A DNA stretch of 60,800 nt from Lachnospiraceae bacterium (GCA_018056425.1 JAGPFR010000013.1:1-60800); one strand, 5' to 3'; positions 16,213 through 25,162 are shown, numbered from the stretch's first letter. Made by a program: numbers and translations. Notes: generated by a model not told the origin, from the letters alone.

Positions 16213-17430
16213 ATGCAGAAATTAACCAATCAGGAAAAGATGAAACCCTGGATGGGATTTGTCCTGTTCTTTGTGGGGGTCCTGTTCCTGCTTTTTGCGG
16301 GATCCTACATGCAATCTAACTGGGGAATTCCCGGACTGATCCTTACCGAGATCGGATTTTTGGCAATCTCGGTCATCTACTGCCTGATCCGTAAAGTCAG
16401 CCTCAAGGAAGTATTTCCCATTAAGAAGATCACCGTACGTGATTTCTTCGGAACGATCTTCATGTTCGCAGGCGGTTTCCTTGCTAACCTTGTAGCGATA
16501 GGAATATCATTTTTCGTTCTTGATCATCTCGGACAAAGTTTATCCGGTGAAATCTCAGATCTCAGCGATTTCCTCTACGGAAACAAGATGCTCTACATAG
16601 TTCTCGTACTTGTGGTTGCAGTCACACCTGCGATCTGTGAAGAAGCATTCATGAGAGGCGCTGTTCTCTCAAACTTCAGGGGACTAAAGCACGACTGGGT
16701 TACCGTTCTTATCATCGGCATCTTTTTCGGAATCCTTCATCTCTCACCCTTAAGATTCCTTAATACCGCAATCCTCGGCGGAATCCTCGCTTACATCATG
16801 GTCAAAAAGAACAACATCCTTCTTCCGATGCTTGTTCATTTCCTGAACAACTTTGTCACATCCATTGCAGGGGTTGCTTCAAGCGGTTCCGGAACAGACG
16901 CTGCAGCTGCTTTGGATAATGTTAATACATCCATCACACTCGGTTCCTTCCTCGTAATGGGTTTCCTTTTCCCTCTGCTCCTTGTTATCGGTGCAAAACT
17001 TTACGATAAAAATCTCAAGGGAACAAACTTTGCGATCGCAGGTATTCTCTCAGGCGTAATGTTTGCCGGAGGAATCCTCTTAGTCGTTATCGCCTCGTTA
17101 AACGGCTTATACAAAAATGCTCTTCTCAACTGGAACTACACCTATCAGGTTACTGAAGAGACCATGGAATGCGAAAACCTTGCCGAGGCGGGTATTGATA
17201 TAACGGAGGAAAAAACCTACTCCATTATCGTCTCATCCACCGCTTCCAAAGCAGAGATCACTTTCACCATGGTTGATGAAGACGGAAATGAGATCATAAG
17301 CAAGTCCGGATCAGGAATGCTTGTGGTATCTGAAAACATTGAGCTTACTCCCGGTCACTACGACCTTTACTTCACAGGTGGCGAAGACATGATCGGCAAA
17401 ATGTTCTCGTATCAGGTAATCGTGCAGTGA
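16213..17430 (+). CDS. CPBP family intramembrane metalloprotease
   Basis: 405 residues. About eight membrane helices include the Abi/CAAX-protease core: CEEAFMRGAVLSNFRG (EExxxR), IGIFFGILHLSPLRF (second motif with histidine) and LLPMLVHFLNNFVTS (third motif with histidine and asparagine). These are the presumed zinc ligands and catalytic residues. Further helices and a C-terminal extracytoplasmic beta domain (from about residue 310, SIIVSSTASKAEITFTMVDE) follow, which is an extension beyond the basic family. Roles range from prenyl-protein processing to bacteriocin immunity; none can be assigned here. The stop codon is inside an inverted repeat. Confidence 0.87.
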   Translation: MQKLTNQEKMKPWMGFVLFFVGVLFLLFAGSYMQSNWGIPGLILTEIGFLAISVIYCLIRKVSLKEVFPIKKITVRDFFGTIFMFAGGFLANLVAIGISFFVLDHLGQSLSGEISDLSDFLYGNKMLYIVLVLVVAVTPAICEEAFMRGAVLSNFRGLKHDWVTVLIIGIFFGILHLSPLRFLNTAILGGILAYIMVKKNNILLPMLVHFLNNFVTSIAGVASSGSGTDAAAALDNVNTSITLGSFLVMGFLFPLLLVIGAKLYDKNLKGTNFAIAGILSGVMFAGGILLVVIASLNGLYKNALLNWNYTYQVTEETMECENLAEAGIDITEEKTYSIIVSSTASKAEITFTMVDEDGNEIISKSGSGMLVVSENIELTPGHYDLYFTGGEDMIGKMFSYQVIVQ

Positions 17431-17498
17431 GCCACAGGGGACGTTTCATTTCGGCCCGGTGATTCTTTGGGCCAAAATGAAACGTCCCCATGGCTCAC
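17427..17498. repeat. Inverted repeat acting as bidirectional terminator (GGGGACGTTTC family)
   Basis: GTGAGCCACAGGGGACGTTTC pairs with GAAACGTCCCCATGGCTCAC; inside, CATTTCGGCCC pairs with GGGCCAAAATG. The arm core GGGGACGTTTC is shared with the copies at 7267 and 35694. The stops of the converging CPBP gene (TGA 17428-17430) and ABC-F gene (17495-17497) lie in the two arms. Confidence 0.85.
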
Positions 17499-19030
17499 AT
17501 ATTTACTGTCTCGGTTGCGATCTTTTCCCTGAACCTCACATCATGCTCAACAAGCAGCATTGTCGGTTTGAATTCAAGAATCAGCTTTTCAATCTGCATC
17601 CTGGAGAAAACATCGATATAATTCAGCGGTTCGTCCCAGATATACAAATGTGCGGGAGTAACAAGGCTCGATGCGATCAGTACTTTTTTCTTCTGTCCTT
17701 CCGAGAAATCTTCCATGTTCTTCTCGAACTGTTCCCTGCCCATATCCATTCTCCTGAGCACAGCAAGGAAATGAGATAGATTTAGTTTCTTCTCCTCGCA
17801 ATATTTTCTCAGACTGCCTTTAAGAAAAGAAGTATCCTGATTGATATAGGAGATCACAAGTCCGGATGCAACATCCAGTACGCCTTCCGCATGCGGAAGG
17901 TTCTTTTTTGCCTCCGGAGAAGATTCCGGAACGCGGCTCAGTATTACATTTATCAGGCTTGACTTGCCGCACCCGTTTTCACCTGCAAGCACAACCCTTT
18001 CACTGCGGGCGATCTTAAATCGCAAGCCTTCAAAAAGCGCCTCACCGGCATCATCATATTTAAGCGAAAGATCCCTTGCCTCTATAAGAACCTCCTTGTG
18101 AAAACGCATCGGATCAAGCTTAAGAGGCACTTCCGATTCGATATCCCGGAGAAGCCCTTCCTTCTCTTCAATCTCGCGGTCGATCCTCTTTTCGAAATTC
18201 TTAACACGGGATTGCATCTTCTTGGTCTTGGCACCGATAAAGCTTCTTGAGGAAATACTTCTGTCATTTTCCTTGATGGGATCAAAACCTATCTTTGTAT
18301 TTTCGTTAACGGTCGCCCATCTGTCCGCTCTGTCTGCAGCTGCTTTAAGCTTTCCGATTTCTTTCAGGTGTTTTTCGTTTTCTGCTTTTGCAAACGCATC
18401 ACTCTTTTCTTTGTTTTCCCACCATGAAGAAAAGTTGCCTGCCTGTACTTCTATAGTCTTCCTGTTCAGGACAAGTACATGGTCACAAACGGCATCAAGC
18501 AGATCTCTGTCATGAGAAACCAGTACAAAACCCTTCTTGCCGGACAGGTATTTCTTAACGCTTTCCCTCGCCGCAGGATCGAGGTGATTTGTCGGCTCAT
18601 CTATCAGCAGGAATTCATTCTCCCATGCAAAAAGCGCGGCAAGCATCACTCTTGTCCTCTCGCCGTGACTAAGACTTCCGAAAGGTCTGTACAAACATTC
18701 CGCATCCATCTCGATCTGATTCATCTGAACGTTAACCTGCCATGATTCGATCTGAGGTTTCCAAACAGATATCAGCTCATCCGCAGTCTTATCAAGATCA
18801 GCCTCACTTACTTCATACGGGAAATAATCAAACCGGACATTTGTTGTAATACTTCCCTCATACTCATATCTTCCCATGAAAAGATTCAGCAGAGTCGTCT
18901 TGCCCTTGCCGTTTCTCCCGATCATTCCAAGCTTCCAATCGGTATCAATATTAAAATTTACATTTTCAAGAACGTTATCTGCGTTCGATTCATATGAAAA
19001 TGTAAGATCATTTACTCTTATCTGTGCCAT
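17495..19030 (-). CDS. ABC-F ATPase, Lsa/Vga-like ribosomal protection type
   Basis: 511 residues, no membrane domain, two ATP-binding domains. The first has GRNGKGKTTL, LSHGERTRVMLAALF and LLIDEPTNHLD; the second GENGCGKSSL, FSEGQKKKVLIASSL and WDEPLNYID. They are joined by a charged linker (WATVNENTKIG ... SRSFIGAKTKKMQSRVKNFEKR). The linker and the variant second signature are typical of the Lsa/VmlR antibiotic-resistance ABC-F group, which displaces lincosamide, streptogramin A and pleuromutilin drugs from the ribosome. A true resistance phenotype is inference. The ATG at 19030 follows GAAGGTGAGGTGA. Expression is probably attenuated: an intrinsic terminator lies 32 bases before the start. 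Confidence 0.88.
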   Translation of the reverse strand: MAQIRVNDLTFSYESNADNVLENVNFNIDTDWKLGMIGRNGKGKTTLLNLFMGRYEYEGSITTNVRFDYFPYEVSEADLDKTADELISVWKPQIESWQVNVQMNQIEMDAECLYRPFGSLSHGERTRVMLAALFAWENEFLLIDEPTNHLDPAARESVKKYLSGKKGFVLVSHDRDLLDAVCDHVLVLNRKTIEVQAGNFSSWWENKEKSDAFAKAENEKHLKEIGKLKAAADRADRWATVNENTKIGFDPIKENDRSISSRSFIGAKTKKMQSRVKNFEKRIDREIEEKEGLLRDIESEVPLKLDPMRFHKEVLIEARDLSLKYDDAGEALFEGLRFKIARSERVVLAGENGCGKSSLINVILSRVPESSPEAKKNLPHAEGVLDVASGLVISYINQDTSFLKGSLRKYCEEKKLNLSHFLAVLRRMDMGREQFEKNMEDFSEGQKKKVLIASSLVTPAHLYIWDEPLNYIDVFSRMQIEKLILEFKPTMLLVEHDVRFREKIATETVNM

Positions 19031-19061
19031 GACGATCACCTCACCTTCAAGGCCAATAAAA

Positions 19062-19088
19062 AAATCTGCTTCTTACCGAAGCAGATTT
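19062..19088 (-). terminator. Attenuator terminator before the ABC-F gene
   Basis: AAATCTGCTTC and GAAGCAGATTT form a perfect stem followed on the minus strand by a run of Ts (TTTTTTTATT). It lies between promoter and coding region, so transcription must read through for the gene to be expressed. Confidence 0.85.
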
Positions 19089-19222
19089 ACGTATCATGAT
19101 CCGTAACGCACAAAAAGTGCACAGGTAAATATTTACCGGCTCACAGATGAATACGATAATCCAATTCGGCATATACAAACAGACCCTTTCAGGCCACATC
19201 TCATTTGCATTTACCAAATCGA

Positions 19223-19234
19223 TTATCTATGCAT
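19223..19234 (-). CDS. Putative three-codon leader ORF (Met-His-Arg) of the ABC-F gene
   Basis: AAGGTGATAAG precedes ATG CAT AGA TAA, a well placed RBS and minimal ORF about 40 bases after the predicted transcription start. Short uORFs of this sort control ABC-F and erm genes when drug-bound ribosomes stall. A second, longer candidate (MPNWIIVFIC..., beginning near 19175) would run through the terminator, but has a weak RBS. Confidence 0.4.
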   Translation of the reverse strand: MHR

Positions 19235-19340
19235 CTTATCACCTTACGCCGAAGCGCCTTTCTTTTAACTAAAGCTACAGTAACACGATTTTTTTATCCC
19301 GTCAACATGTGGCACATATTCAGATATTCGGTCACACTTA

Positions 19341-19805
19341 TCATCCTTTTAACTTCTCAAGAGCCTCATCCATCTTCTTATTCTCAGCCTGTTCTTTTAA
19401 TCTGGTGAATACCACACCGGCAGCCGAACAAACCGCAAACGATACGAAGAATCCGATCCATGCTCCTATGTCATTTACGGGGAACCAATTGAATGCGAGC
19501 ACAAATACAACAATCGCACAGGTAACCGATACAAACATCAAAATAATCCTTGCAACGATCGGCATATTCTTAATAAATCTGTCGGTTAGGATCACGGACT
19601 GTAATACAATGACGATCACCGACAGAGCAAAGAGCTGGAGGATCGTATTCATAGCGAGCCCTTCCGAACCGAGTGAAAACAGGGTAGACACTTCTCCGGC
19701 ATCCTGCCCCACAAGAGTACCGATCAAAACATGAATCAGTATTACGACTCCGAATACAGCAAACACTTTGGATATATAATCAAATAAGGTTTTGTTTTCT
19801 TCCAT
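19341..19805 (-). CDS. Four-helix membrane protein, DUF3021-like LytTR partner (module 2)
   Basis: 154 residues with four membrane helices (VFAVFGVVILIHVLIGTLVG, NTILQLFALSVIVIVLQSVI, IARIILMFVSVTCAIVVFVLA-type and IGFFVSFAVCSAAGVVF) and a charged C-terminal tail (RLKEQAENKKMDEALEKLKG). Layout and position match the DUF3021-type inhibitor of LytTR regulatory systems. ATG 19805 follows GGGAG and begins one base after the LytTR stop. It is the last gene of the module-2 operon. Confidence 0.72.
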   Translation of the reverse strand: MEENKTLFDYISKVFAVFGVVILIHVLIGTLVGQDAGEVSTLFSLGSEGLAMNTILQLFALSVIVIVLQSVILTDRFIKNMPIVARIILMFVSVTCAIVVFVLAFNWFPVNDIGAWIGFFVSFAVCSAAGVVFTRLKEQAENKKMDEALEKLKG

Positions 19806-19806
19806 G

Positions 19807-20247
19807 TCACTTAACTCCCAATCTCTTCCTGAGTTCATCAGAATACATACGCGATACAATTATCTGTTCATCATTTTGAAGCGTTACCCGTATCTTACGA
19901 TTTATATCCGATCTGAGGCTCTTCACCTTTCGAAGATTTAAGATGCTCTGCTTACTTATCCTGATGAAGTCCTTCTCCGAAAGCTGCTGCTCGAATTCAT
20001 AAAGTTTAAGTGCGGATTCATAGGTTTCTTTTTCCGTGTATATAAAAGTGTTTCTCTCAACCGCTTCGATATACAGAATCTCGCCCACATCCAGGAGTAC
20101 CGTCTCTTCACCCTTTTTGACTGCAATCTGCATGTCCATCATTCGCATCAGCGAAATGATCTTCTCAACCTCGGGTGTGAGAGAAGGCACATGTATATCA
20201 ACCCCTATATCACTGTATTTGGAATCAACATCGATATTGATCTTCAT
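19807..20247 (-). CDS. Stand-alone LytTR-domain DNA-binding regulator (module 2)
   Basis: 146 residues. An N-terminal region (MKINIDVDSKYSDIGVDIHV) precedes a LytTR domain from about residue 45: LLDVGEILYIEAVERNTFIYT, FIRISKQSILNLRKVKSLRS, VTLQNDEQIIVSRMYSDELR. No receiver domain. It follows the ABC-2 permease by 8 bases and is paralogous to the regulators at 4119 and 28576. The likely target is the 21-bp-spaced direct repeat upstream of its own operon (21864-21895). Confidence 0.88.
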   Translation of the reverse strand: MKINIDVDSKYSDIGVDIHVPSLTPEVEKIISLMRMMDMQIAVKKGEETVLLDVGEILYIEAVERNTFIYTEKETYESALKLYEFEQQLSEKDFIRISKQSILNLRKVKSLRSDINRKIRVTLQNDEQIIVSRMYSDELRKRLGVK

Positions 20248-20255
20248 AGAACGGC

Positions 20256-20951
20256 TTACTCCAATCCCTTCCTGCGGTACGCAAGTGCAAAGAAAACGAT
20301 CAAAAGTCCTGCATTAATTAATATGACCATGCTTCCGAAGTTTCCGATTCCTTCACTTCCGTTTAATATTATACCATCAAGCAGGTTCATGATCTGTTTT
20401 GTATAAAAGATTTTTGAAATCTTTGCAACAGTATCATTAAAGATTGCAAGCATTGGTACAAACGAAAGAACCATCATAACCGGCATCACCAGAGAAGTTG
20501 CACTCATTTGATTCTTAGACCATATTCCGATGCACGCACCAGCTATTATTGAGATCATAAAACCAACAGCCATAACTGCCATAAATGCAGGTATCGTCTT
20601 TGCCGGAATTGCGGTGGCCATCATACATGCTCCGATCATGCATATTCCCCACACATAAAGTCCGACTCCGATAAGATACTCTGCCGGCTTAACGTTTGCC
20701 ATCATAAGAACTCTGAGAGTATTTCTTTCTTTTTCCTCGGAGATGATAGCTGCAGTTGAAGTAAGAGGAGCCATTCCGATGTACATCACTGCAAAGAGTC
20801 TTGTAAAAAAGAACTCCGGCATATCCTTCATCTCGATAGCATTCTCAAATATTAGTGTCATCAAAGGGAACAGAATGAACTGTATGAGAATTGTTTTGTT
20901 TTTAAATGTATCTTTGATCTGCTTCTTTATCACAACTGAAATATTTCTCAT
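20256..20951 (-). CDS. ABC-2 type transporter permease (LytTR module 2)
   Basis: 231 residues with about six membrane helices, starting MRNISVVIKKQIKDTFKNKT, an ABC-2 permease N-terminus with an amphipathic helix. It continues with ISEEKERNTLRVLMMANVKP (the conserved ExERGTLxxL-type coupling motif) and glycine/alanine-rich helices. The ATG overlaps the ATPase stop by one base (TAATG). With the ATPase it forms an exporter whose cargo is unknown. Confidence 0.86.
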   Translation of the reverse strand: MRNISVVIKKQIKDTFKNKTILIQFILFPLMTLIFENAIEMKDMPEFFFTRLFAVMYIGMAPLTSTAAIISEEKERNTLRVLMMANVKPAEYLIGVGLYVWGICMIGACMMATAIPAKTIPAFMAVMAVGFMISIIAGACIGIWSKNQMSATSLVMPVMMVLSFVPMLAIFNDTVAKISKIFYTKQIMNLLDGIILNGSEGIGNFGSMVILINAGLLIVFFALAYRRKGLE

Positions 20952-21799
20952 TATCCCGCCTCCTGAAGTCCTCTGCCCGTAAGTTCTAAGAATACCGACT
21001 CAAGCGTGGGCTCCGTAGAATGTATTGTTTCAAGCTTTCCGCTTGTCATAAGTTCGCTTATCTCAGCAGCGGATTCGCTTCCTGCGCTGAGCTCAATATC
21101 GCTTCCGTCAACCAGATGGATCCTGATCTTCTTAAGTCTGTTATATTTTCTGCAAATTTCCTCGGGCTTTCCTCTTTCTACGATCTTGCCTTCGTTTAAG
21201 AGGAATATTTCGTCGCAGAGCCCGGATGCTTCTTCCATATTGTGAGTGGTAAGGAAGATTGTGCACCCCTCCGCCTTCTTATCCATGATGATCTTATGAA
21301 CCGCCTTCATCGATTGGGGATCAAGACCGGATGTGGGCTCGTCCAGGAAAATGATCTCGGGCTTTTGGATAAAAGCTCTCGCAAGTCTGAGTCTTGCTTT
21401 CATCCCTTTTGATAAAGCGGATGCTGATTTCTTCTTCGCATCTCCGAGACCTATATCATCAAGTGTCTTACTTACCGTCTCCTTTGATACTCCGTAAATA
21501 TTCGCATATATCATCAGATTATCCATGCAGGAAAATCTCTCGTATACTCCGAAGTTGTCCATCATGATACCGAACTTCTTCTTATCGTCTCCGGAAAGAC
21601 TCTTCACATCTTTTCCGAAAACCGTTACATCCCCGCACCCGGCATCCAGTTGACCGGTCAATATCTTTATCATTGTCGTCTTACCTGCACCCGAAGGTCC
21701 GAGCAGTCCGACTATGCTTCCCTTTTTTATCTCAAGATCGATTCCATCCAGAACTTTCTTGTCTCCGAAGCTCTTACATAAGCCTTTGCATGTGATCAT
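20951..21799 (-). CDS. ABC transporter ATP-binding protein (LytTR module 2)
   Basis: 282 residues. Walker A GPSGAGKTT, signature LSKGMKARLRLARAF (LSxG variant typical of ABC-2 drug/lantibiotic-type ATPases), Walker B IIFLDEPTSGLD and H-loop TTHNME. A C-terminal extension carries LVDGSDIELSAGSES. The start at 21799 has GGGAGGG upstream; an in-frame extension of 26 codons would run back across the promoter and repeats. First gene of the module-2 operon, so transcription should respond to LytTR. Confidence 0.9.
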   Translation of the reverse strand: MITCKGLCKSFGDKKVLDGIDLEIKKGSIVGLLGPSGAGKTTMIKILTGQLDAGCGDVTVFGKDVKSLSGDDKKKFGIMMDNFGVYERFSCMDNLMIYANIYGVSKETVSKTLDDIGLGDAKKKSASALSKGMKARLRLARAFIQKPEIIFLDEPTSGLDPQSMKAVHKIIMDKKAEGCTIFLTTHNMEEASGLCDEIFLLNEGKIVERGKPEEICRKYNRLKKIRIHLVDGSDIELSAGSESAAEISELMTSGKLETIHSTEPTLESVFLELTGRGLQEAG

Positions 21800-21825
21800 A
21801 TCTTTGCCCTCCCGTCTGTATCTGC

Positions 21826-21895
21826 ACAATAACAGCCCTCTGAAGGCAAAACAATAGGCCATGACATAAGTTGCCATGGCCGTTACATAAGTTGC
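21826..21895 (-). promoter_or_regulatory. Promoter with two LytTR-type direct repeats (module 2)
   Basis: GCAACTTATGT occurs twice on the minus strand (21885-21895 and 21864-21874), 21 bp apart. Downstream lie -35 TTGTTT (21849-21854), a 17-base spacer and -10 TATTGT (21826-21831). The proximal CTT begins 16 bases before the -35, and CCTATTGT overlaps the -35, exactly as in module 1. Confidence 0.75.
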
Positions 21896-21908
21896 ACAAA
21901 AGCGTGCT

Positions 21909-22355
21909 TTACTCTATATATCCGATTGTTCTAGCAAGCTGTTTGATCTGTTCTCTGTCGGCTTTGGGGCCCGCAGTGATCATAAGAGTATTATCTACGC
22001 GGATAATGAGTTTGTAGATTATATCGTCTTCGTACTCTACCACGCAATAGTTGCCGTCCTCGGTTCTTGTAACCTCATCACACATAGAAACGGCAAGTGT
22101 GTATTCGGTAGTACAGGCCACATCATCTTTCTTAAAGTCACAGAAAGTAAATGTCCAGTGATTGGTAAGAACTGCGCCTATTTTCTCGGATGATCCGATT
22201 GCACTTTCGCTTGCGAGGGATTCGTCATAATAGCCCAGATCCACAAGAGTGTTCTTTACAGTCTCAACATCCGTCGTTTTGAATTTGCTTCCGCATCCAC
22301 AGAGCATTGAAAGCGCCATGACACATACAACCAGAAATGAACAAATTCTCTTCAT
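21909..22355 (-). CDS. Small lipoprotein of unknown function
   Basis: 148 residues with a type II signal peptide: MKRICSFLVVCVMALSMLCG then Cys-21 at the lipobox (MLCG|C). The mature part is mixed alpha/beta (VETVKNTLVDLGYYDES, HWTFTFCDFKKDDVAC, YCVVEYEDDIIYKLIIRVDN) and ends in a helix. No family recognised. It ends 13 bases before the LytTR repeats of the next operon and probably has its own transcript. Confidence 0.75.
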   Translation of the reverse strand: MKRICSFLVVCVMALSMLCGCGSKFKTTDVETVKNTLVDLGYYDESLASESAIGSSEKIGAVLTNHWTFTFCDFKKDDVACTTEYTLAVSMCDEVTRTEDGNYCVVEYEDDIIYKLIIRVDNTLMITAGPKADREQIKQLARTIGYIE

Positions 22356-22372
22356 ATATCTCTCCTATCACA

Positions 22373-22402
22373 GGTGACAATTGGGCAGGTCCATCCGTCA
22401 CC
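22373..22402. repeat. Short GGTGAC...GTCACC inverted repeat
   Basis: GGTGAC and GTCACC bracket an 18-base centre with a further weak TGGGCAGGTCCA dyad. It lies between the lipoprotein and UPF0340 genes and resembles the outer arms of the long repeats. Confidence 0.45.
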
Positions 22403-22404
22403 CA

Positions 22405-22959
22405 TCACATATCCTTATGATATACGGCTCTCTCTCCGCCTACATACTTGGGTCTATGACGGGCCGCGAGGACGAATGCTTCTCCGATATGTCTGTGCTC
22501 AAGTCTTAAGGGTACAACCACCGGATGAATATGCATTCCGATCATTACGCCGCCGATATCCATTCCTGCATCTGCCTTTTGTCCGATGTTCTCTACAACA
22601 ACGGGATCAGGCAGGCTTCCGTAATGCTTAACCGCAAACGCGCCGCCCGCATGAGGCTGAGGAATAACATTCACCTCTTCGAATCCGTATTTTTCGGCAA
22701 CGCTTCTGTCGCATACGATCGCACGGTTTAAATGCTCGCAGCATTGAACAACCAGATCGATCTTTCTCTCAGTCATTGCTTTTGATATCGCACCGTAAAC
22801 CGTTTCAACAACCTGATCGGTCTCTCCATCCGCGGATGTTCCCATCGTGTTTCCGATGATCTCGCTGGAAGAACATCCGACTACAAAAAGGTCGCCTTCT
22901 TTAAGATTTGTTTTCTCGAAGATCTCTTTTAATACTGCCTCGATATCGTCTTTAACCAT
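22405..22959 (-). CDS. UPF0340 (YwlG-like, TIGR01440) protein
   Basis: 184 residues: LFVVGCSSSEIIGNTMGTSA, VVQCCEHLNRAIVCDRSVAE, NVIPQPHAGGAFAVKHYGSL, DAGMDIGGVMIGMHIHPVVVPLR-type stretches and a final RHRPKYVGGERAVYH. These are strongly conserved signatures of the YwlG family of Firmicutes, which has no assigned function. Full length. It follows the large hydrolase gene by 13 bases. Confidence 0.9.
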   Translation of the reverse strand: MVKDDIEAVLKEIFEKTNLKEGDLFVVGCSSSEIIGNTMGTSADGETDQVVETVYGAISKAMTERKIDLVVQCCEHLNRAIVCDRSVAEKYGFEEVNVIPQPHAGGAFAVKHYGSLPDPVVVENIGQKADAGMDIGGVMIGMHIHPVVVPLRLEHRHIGEAFVLAARHRPKYVGGERAVYHKDM

Positions 22960-22972
22960 TTCCTGCTCCTTA

Positions 22973-25159
22973 TTACTCCCAATATCCGATATTGTTGATT
23001 ATAACAGAACCGTCTTCACTTCCGTCAAAATATAACTTGATTGTTTTAACTTTCTTAAAATCGAACTCTCCGGGATTCTCAAACATCTCAGGGCTGATGC
23101 TGACGGTCTGCAGCTGATGCTTGTATTCATATGAATTAAAGATTGCATCCTGCCTGTAGAGCTGGACCGCAAGAGTTCGATATACAAATTCTGTATTTTC
23201 CGTACTTACGGTATTTCCCATCATATCAGTCAGTTCAACCGTATATTTCAATCCCTCGCCGACTTCTTCGGTGTCATCACTCATATCAGCTATACTGAAT
23301 GAGAGATAACCGTCTGAGATATCGGCATACGGAAAATCAATTCTTACGACCGGTTCGTTTTCTTCCTTCCATCTGCACGAGAGAACATAATCCTCTCCGT
23401 TGGTTCCTCTTCCTCTGTCATATTCATCAAGGGTCCATGTTCCGATTCCGTAACACGCCACTCTGACATTTCCTTCAAAACTGTTTATCGTTGAAGTATC
23501 TTCGAAATCACAGATACTTACAAAATCGGAATCCGAATAATTCGTTATATAAACCGTATCAGGCAGATAGTCTGTGTACGGCCTGTAGTCAGACAGAAGC
23601 GATACATATGTATCATCTTCCCCGAGTGTGGCATCAAGAAAAGTTCTGATATAAGCTTTTGCGATAAGTTTCTGATCAGCCTCATCAAGGAAGTTATATG
23701 TATTCAGATAGTGATTGGTGACACCAGCCATGTCATACCTTCCCCATCTGCTGTTGAACTGTCCGTGATTTGCACCGAGGATATATACGGATGACTTAAA
23801 AAAGAATTCATTACCGATATCGGAAAAGAATACATTATTGTACTGCTTTTCTCCCATCATGCTGCTTACATCCTGATCGTTGGATCCGTGGAGAAGCAGA
23901 TAGTTCACATCGGATATCTCAACAGCACGTTCAACCGGCATGTACTGGTCCACAACGGGTGAGATCGCAACTATCGAAGTAATGTCAAAATGATAATCAA
24001 ACTTTATATTACCGTCCTCGGGATAAACATCCATATCGTTAAAGAGGTATGCTGTAGCAACCATCTCTCCGCCTCTTGAATGTCCGCCGATTGCAACCCT
24101 CTCTTCATCGATAAGTCCGTAGATCTTACTGCCCTCAGACTCATTAAGTTCAAATATCTTCTTCATATTATCAAGGAGCAGGATCGCACGTTTGTCATTA
24201 CCCTCTCCGGTAGCATTTATAATATTCTCATCGACGGAAATAACCACGTATCCGTTTGATGCAAGATACTCTCCAAGATACTCATAACCGAGATATGAAG
24301 GAACCCATGAATCATGATTTCCGTGAACAATGAAAAAGACGGGTCTGTCCTTCTCACCTTCCGGATACCAGATCTGTCCCTTTACCGGAACTTTATCAAA
24401 CTCATATCCGGTAAGAGGATCAAAGAGTGCATCCATTCCGTCTCTGTTTGCAATGGAATCGAATCCGGTGTAATCGAGAGTTTCGGTCAGAATGTCATCT
24501 TCTTCATCAGGGCCGTATGAAAGCGAAGAAACGCTGTATGGTCCGTTCTTAAGATAGTCGTCAAATCCCGCAACCTGTGCAACACTCTCCGGGGCGAAGC
24601 TGTTATAGAATGCAATGCGGCTTTCTCCGAAAGTATCATTAAAGAAAAAGTACACATACGAACCGATAAAAAGTCCTGAAACAACCAATGCGATATAAGC
24701 AAATACCTGCTTAAATCTCTTCGTCTTTGCAAATCCCCAGATTACTCTTCCGAATACATCCGCACTAAGAACAAGCGAAAAACTCATAAAGATTGCAGGC
24801 CCCATGAGTCCTCCCTGGGTTCCGATGGTATTTTCCATAATCACGAAAAAGAAAGCTTCCCAGAAATATACAGCGCTTCTTTTGCTTCCTCCCACAAACA
24901 GCTTAAGAAGCAGTGCACCTGCCTCGGCAATAACGACAAATGCTGCTGTCATTATGAGATAATCCGCCCATACGGGAATCCTCTCATATAGAAATTCTCC
25001 TATTGCCCATCCGGTAAAAAGAATACCTACAAGCGCCGTGGCGATCATTGCACCGGGGCGTCCCGCTTTCATAAATGCTCGCGCGGGAGCAGTCTTCCTT
25101 TTAATGAAGCTGAAGGGCTTTTTTATGCCTCCCCAGATCTTCTTAAAGAACTTTTTCAT
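22973..25159 (-). CDS. Large membrane-anchored alpha/beta hydrolase
   Basis: 728 residues. The first 165 hold about five membrane helices (GAMIATALVGILFTGWAIGE, YLIMTAAFVVIAEAGALLLK and others). A loop follows, then an alpha/beta hydrolase fold at about 240-520: FFIVHGNHDSW (oxyanion side), IGGHSRGGEMVATAY (nucleophile serine elbow), LLLHGSNDQDVSSMM and LGANHGQFNSRWG (probable catalytic histidine). The last 200 residues are beta-rich (galactose-binding-like), with DRGRGTNGEDYVLSCRW. The hydrolase is probably extracytoplasmic. The fold resembles chlorophyllase/PAF-acetylhydrolase-type esterases; the substrate is unknown. It sits 3 bases after a small gene, forming an operon. Confidence 0.82.
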   Translation of the reverse strand: MKKFFKKIWGGIKKPFSFIKRKTAPARAFMKAGRPGAMIATALVGILFTGWAIGEFLYERIPVWADYLIMTAAFVVIAEAGALLLKLFVGGSKRSAVYFWEAFFFVIMENTIGTQGGLMGPAIFMSFSLVLSADVFGRVIWGFAKTKRFKQVFAYIALVVSGLFIGSYVYFFFNDTFGESRIAFYNSFAPESVAQVAGFDDYLKNGPYSVSSLSYGPDEEDDILTETLDYTGFDSIANRDGMDALFDPLTGYEFDKVPVKGQIWYPEGEKDRPVFFIVHGNHDSWVPSYLGYEYLGEYLASNGYVVISVDENIINATGEGNDKRAILLLDNMKKIFELNESEGSKIYGLIDEERVAIGGHSRGGEMVATAYLFNDMDVYPEDGNIKFDYHFDITSIVAISPVVDQYMPVERAVEISDVNYLLLHGSNDQDVSSMMGEKQYNNVFFSDIGNEFFFKSSVYILGANHGQFNSRWGRYDMAGVTNHYLNTYNFLDEADQKLIAKAYIRTFLDATLGEDDTYVSLLSDYRPYTDYLPDTVYITNYSDSDFVSICDFEDTSTINSFEGNVRVACYGIGTWTLDEYDRGRGTNGEDYVLSCRWKEENEPVVRIDFPYADISDGYLSFSIADMSDDTEEVGEGLKYTVELTDMMGNTVSTENTEFVYRTLAVQLYRQDAIFNSYEYKHQLQTVSISPEMFENPGEFDFKKVKTIKLYFDGSEDGSVIINNIGYWE

Positions 25160-25162
25160 GGA

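Larger units (their letters stand above)
19031..19305 (-). promoter_or_regulatory. Leader with promoter and attenuator of the ABC-F gene
   Basis: On the minus strand TTGACG (19300-19305), 17 bases and TACTGT (19277-19282) form a promoter about 245 bases upstream of the ABC-F start. The leader contains a tiny ORF (19223-19234) and several small hairpins (for example GGTAAATATTTACC), and ends in a strong terminator at 19062-19088. This is the arrangement known for drug-inducible ABC-F genes. I could not identify a convincing antiterminator pairing by eye. Confidence 0.68.

Noticed and set aside
19046-19175. 41-codon leader ORF (MPNWIIVFIC...) of the ABC-F gene as the main regulatory ORF
   Set aside because: Its RBS is weak and distant and it runs through the terminator stem; kept only as an alternative to the three-codon ORF.
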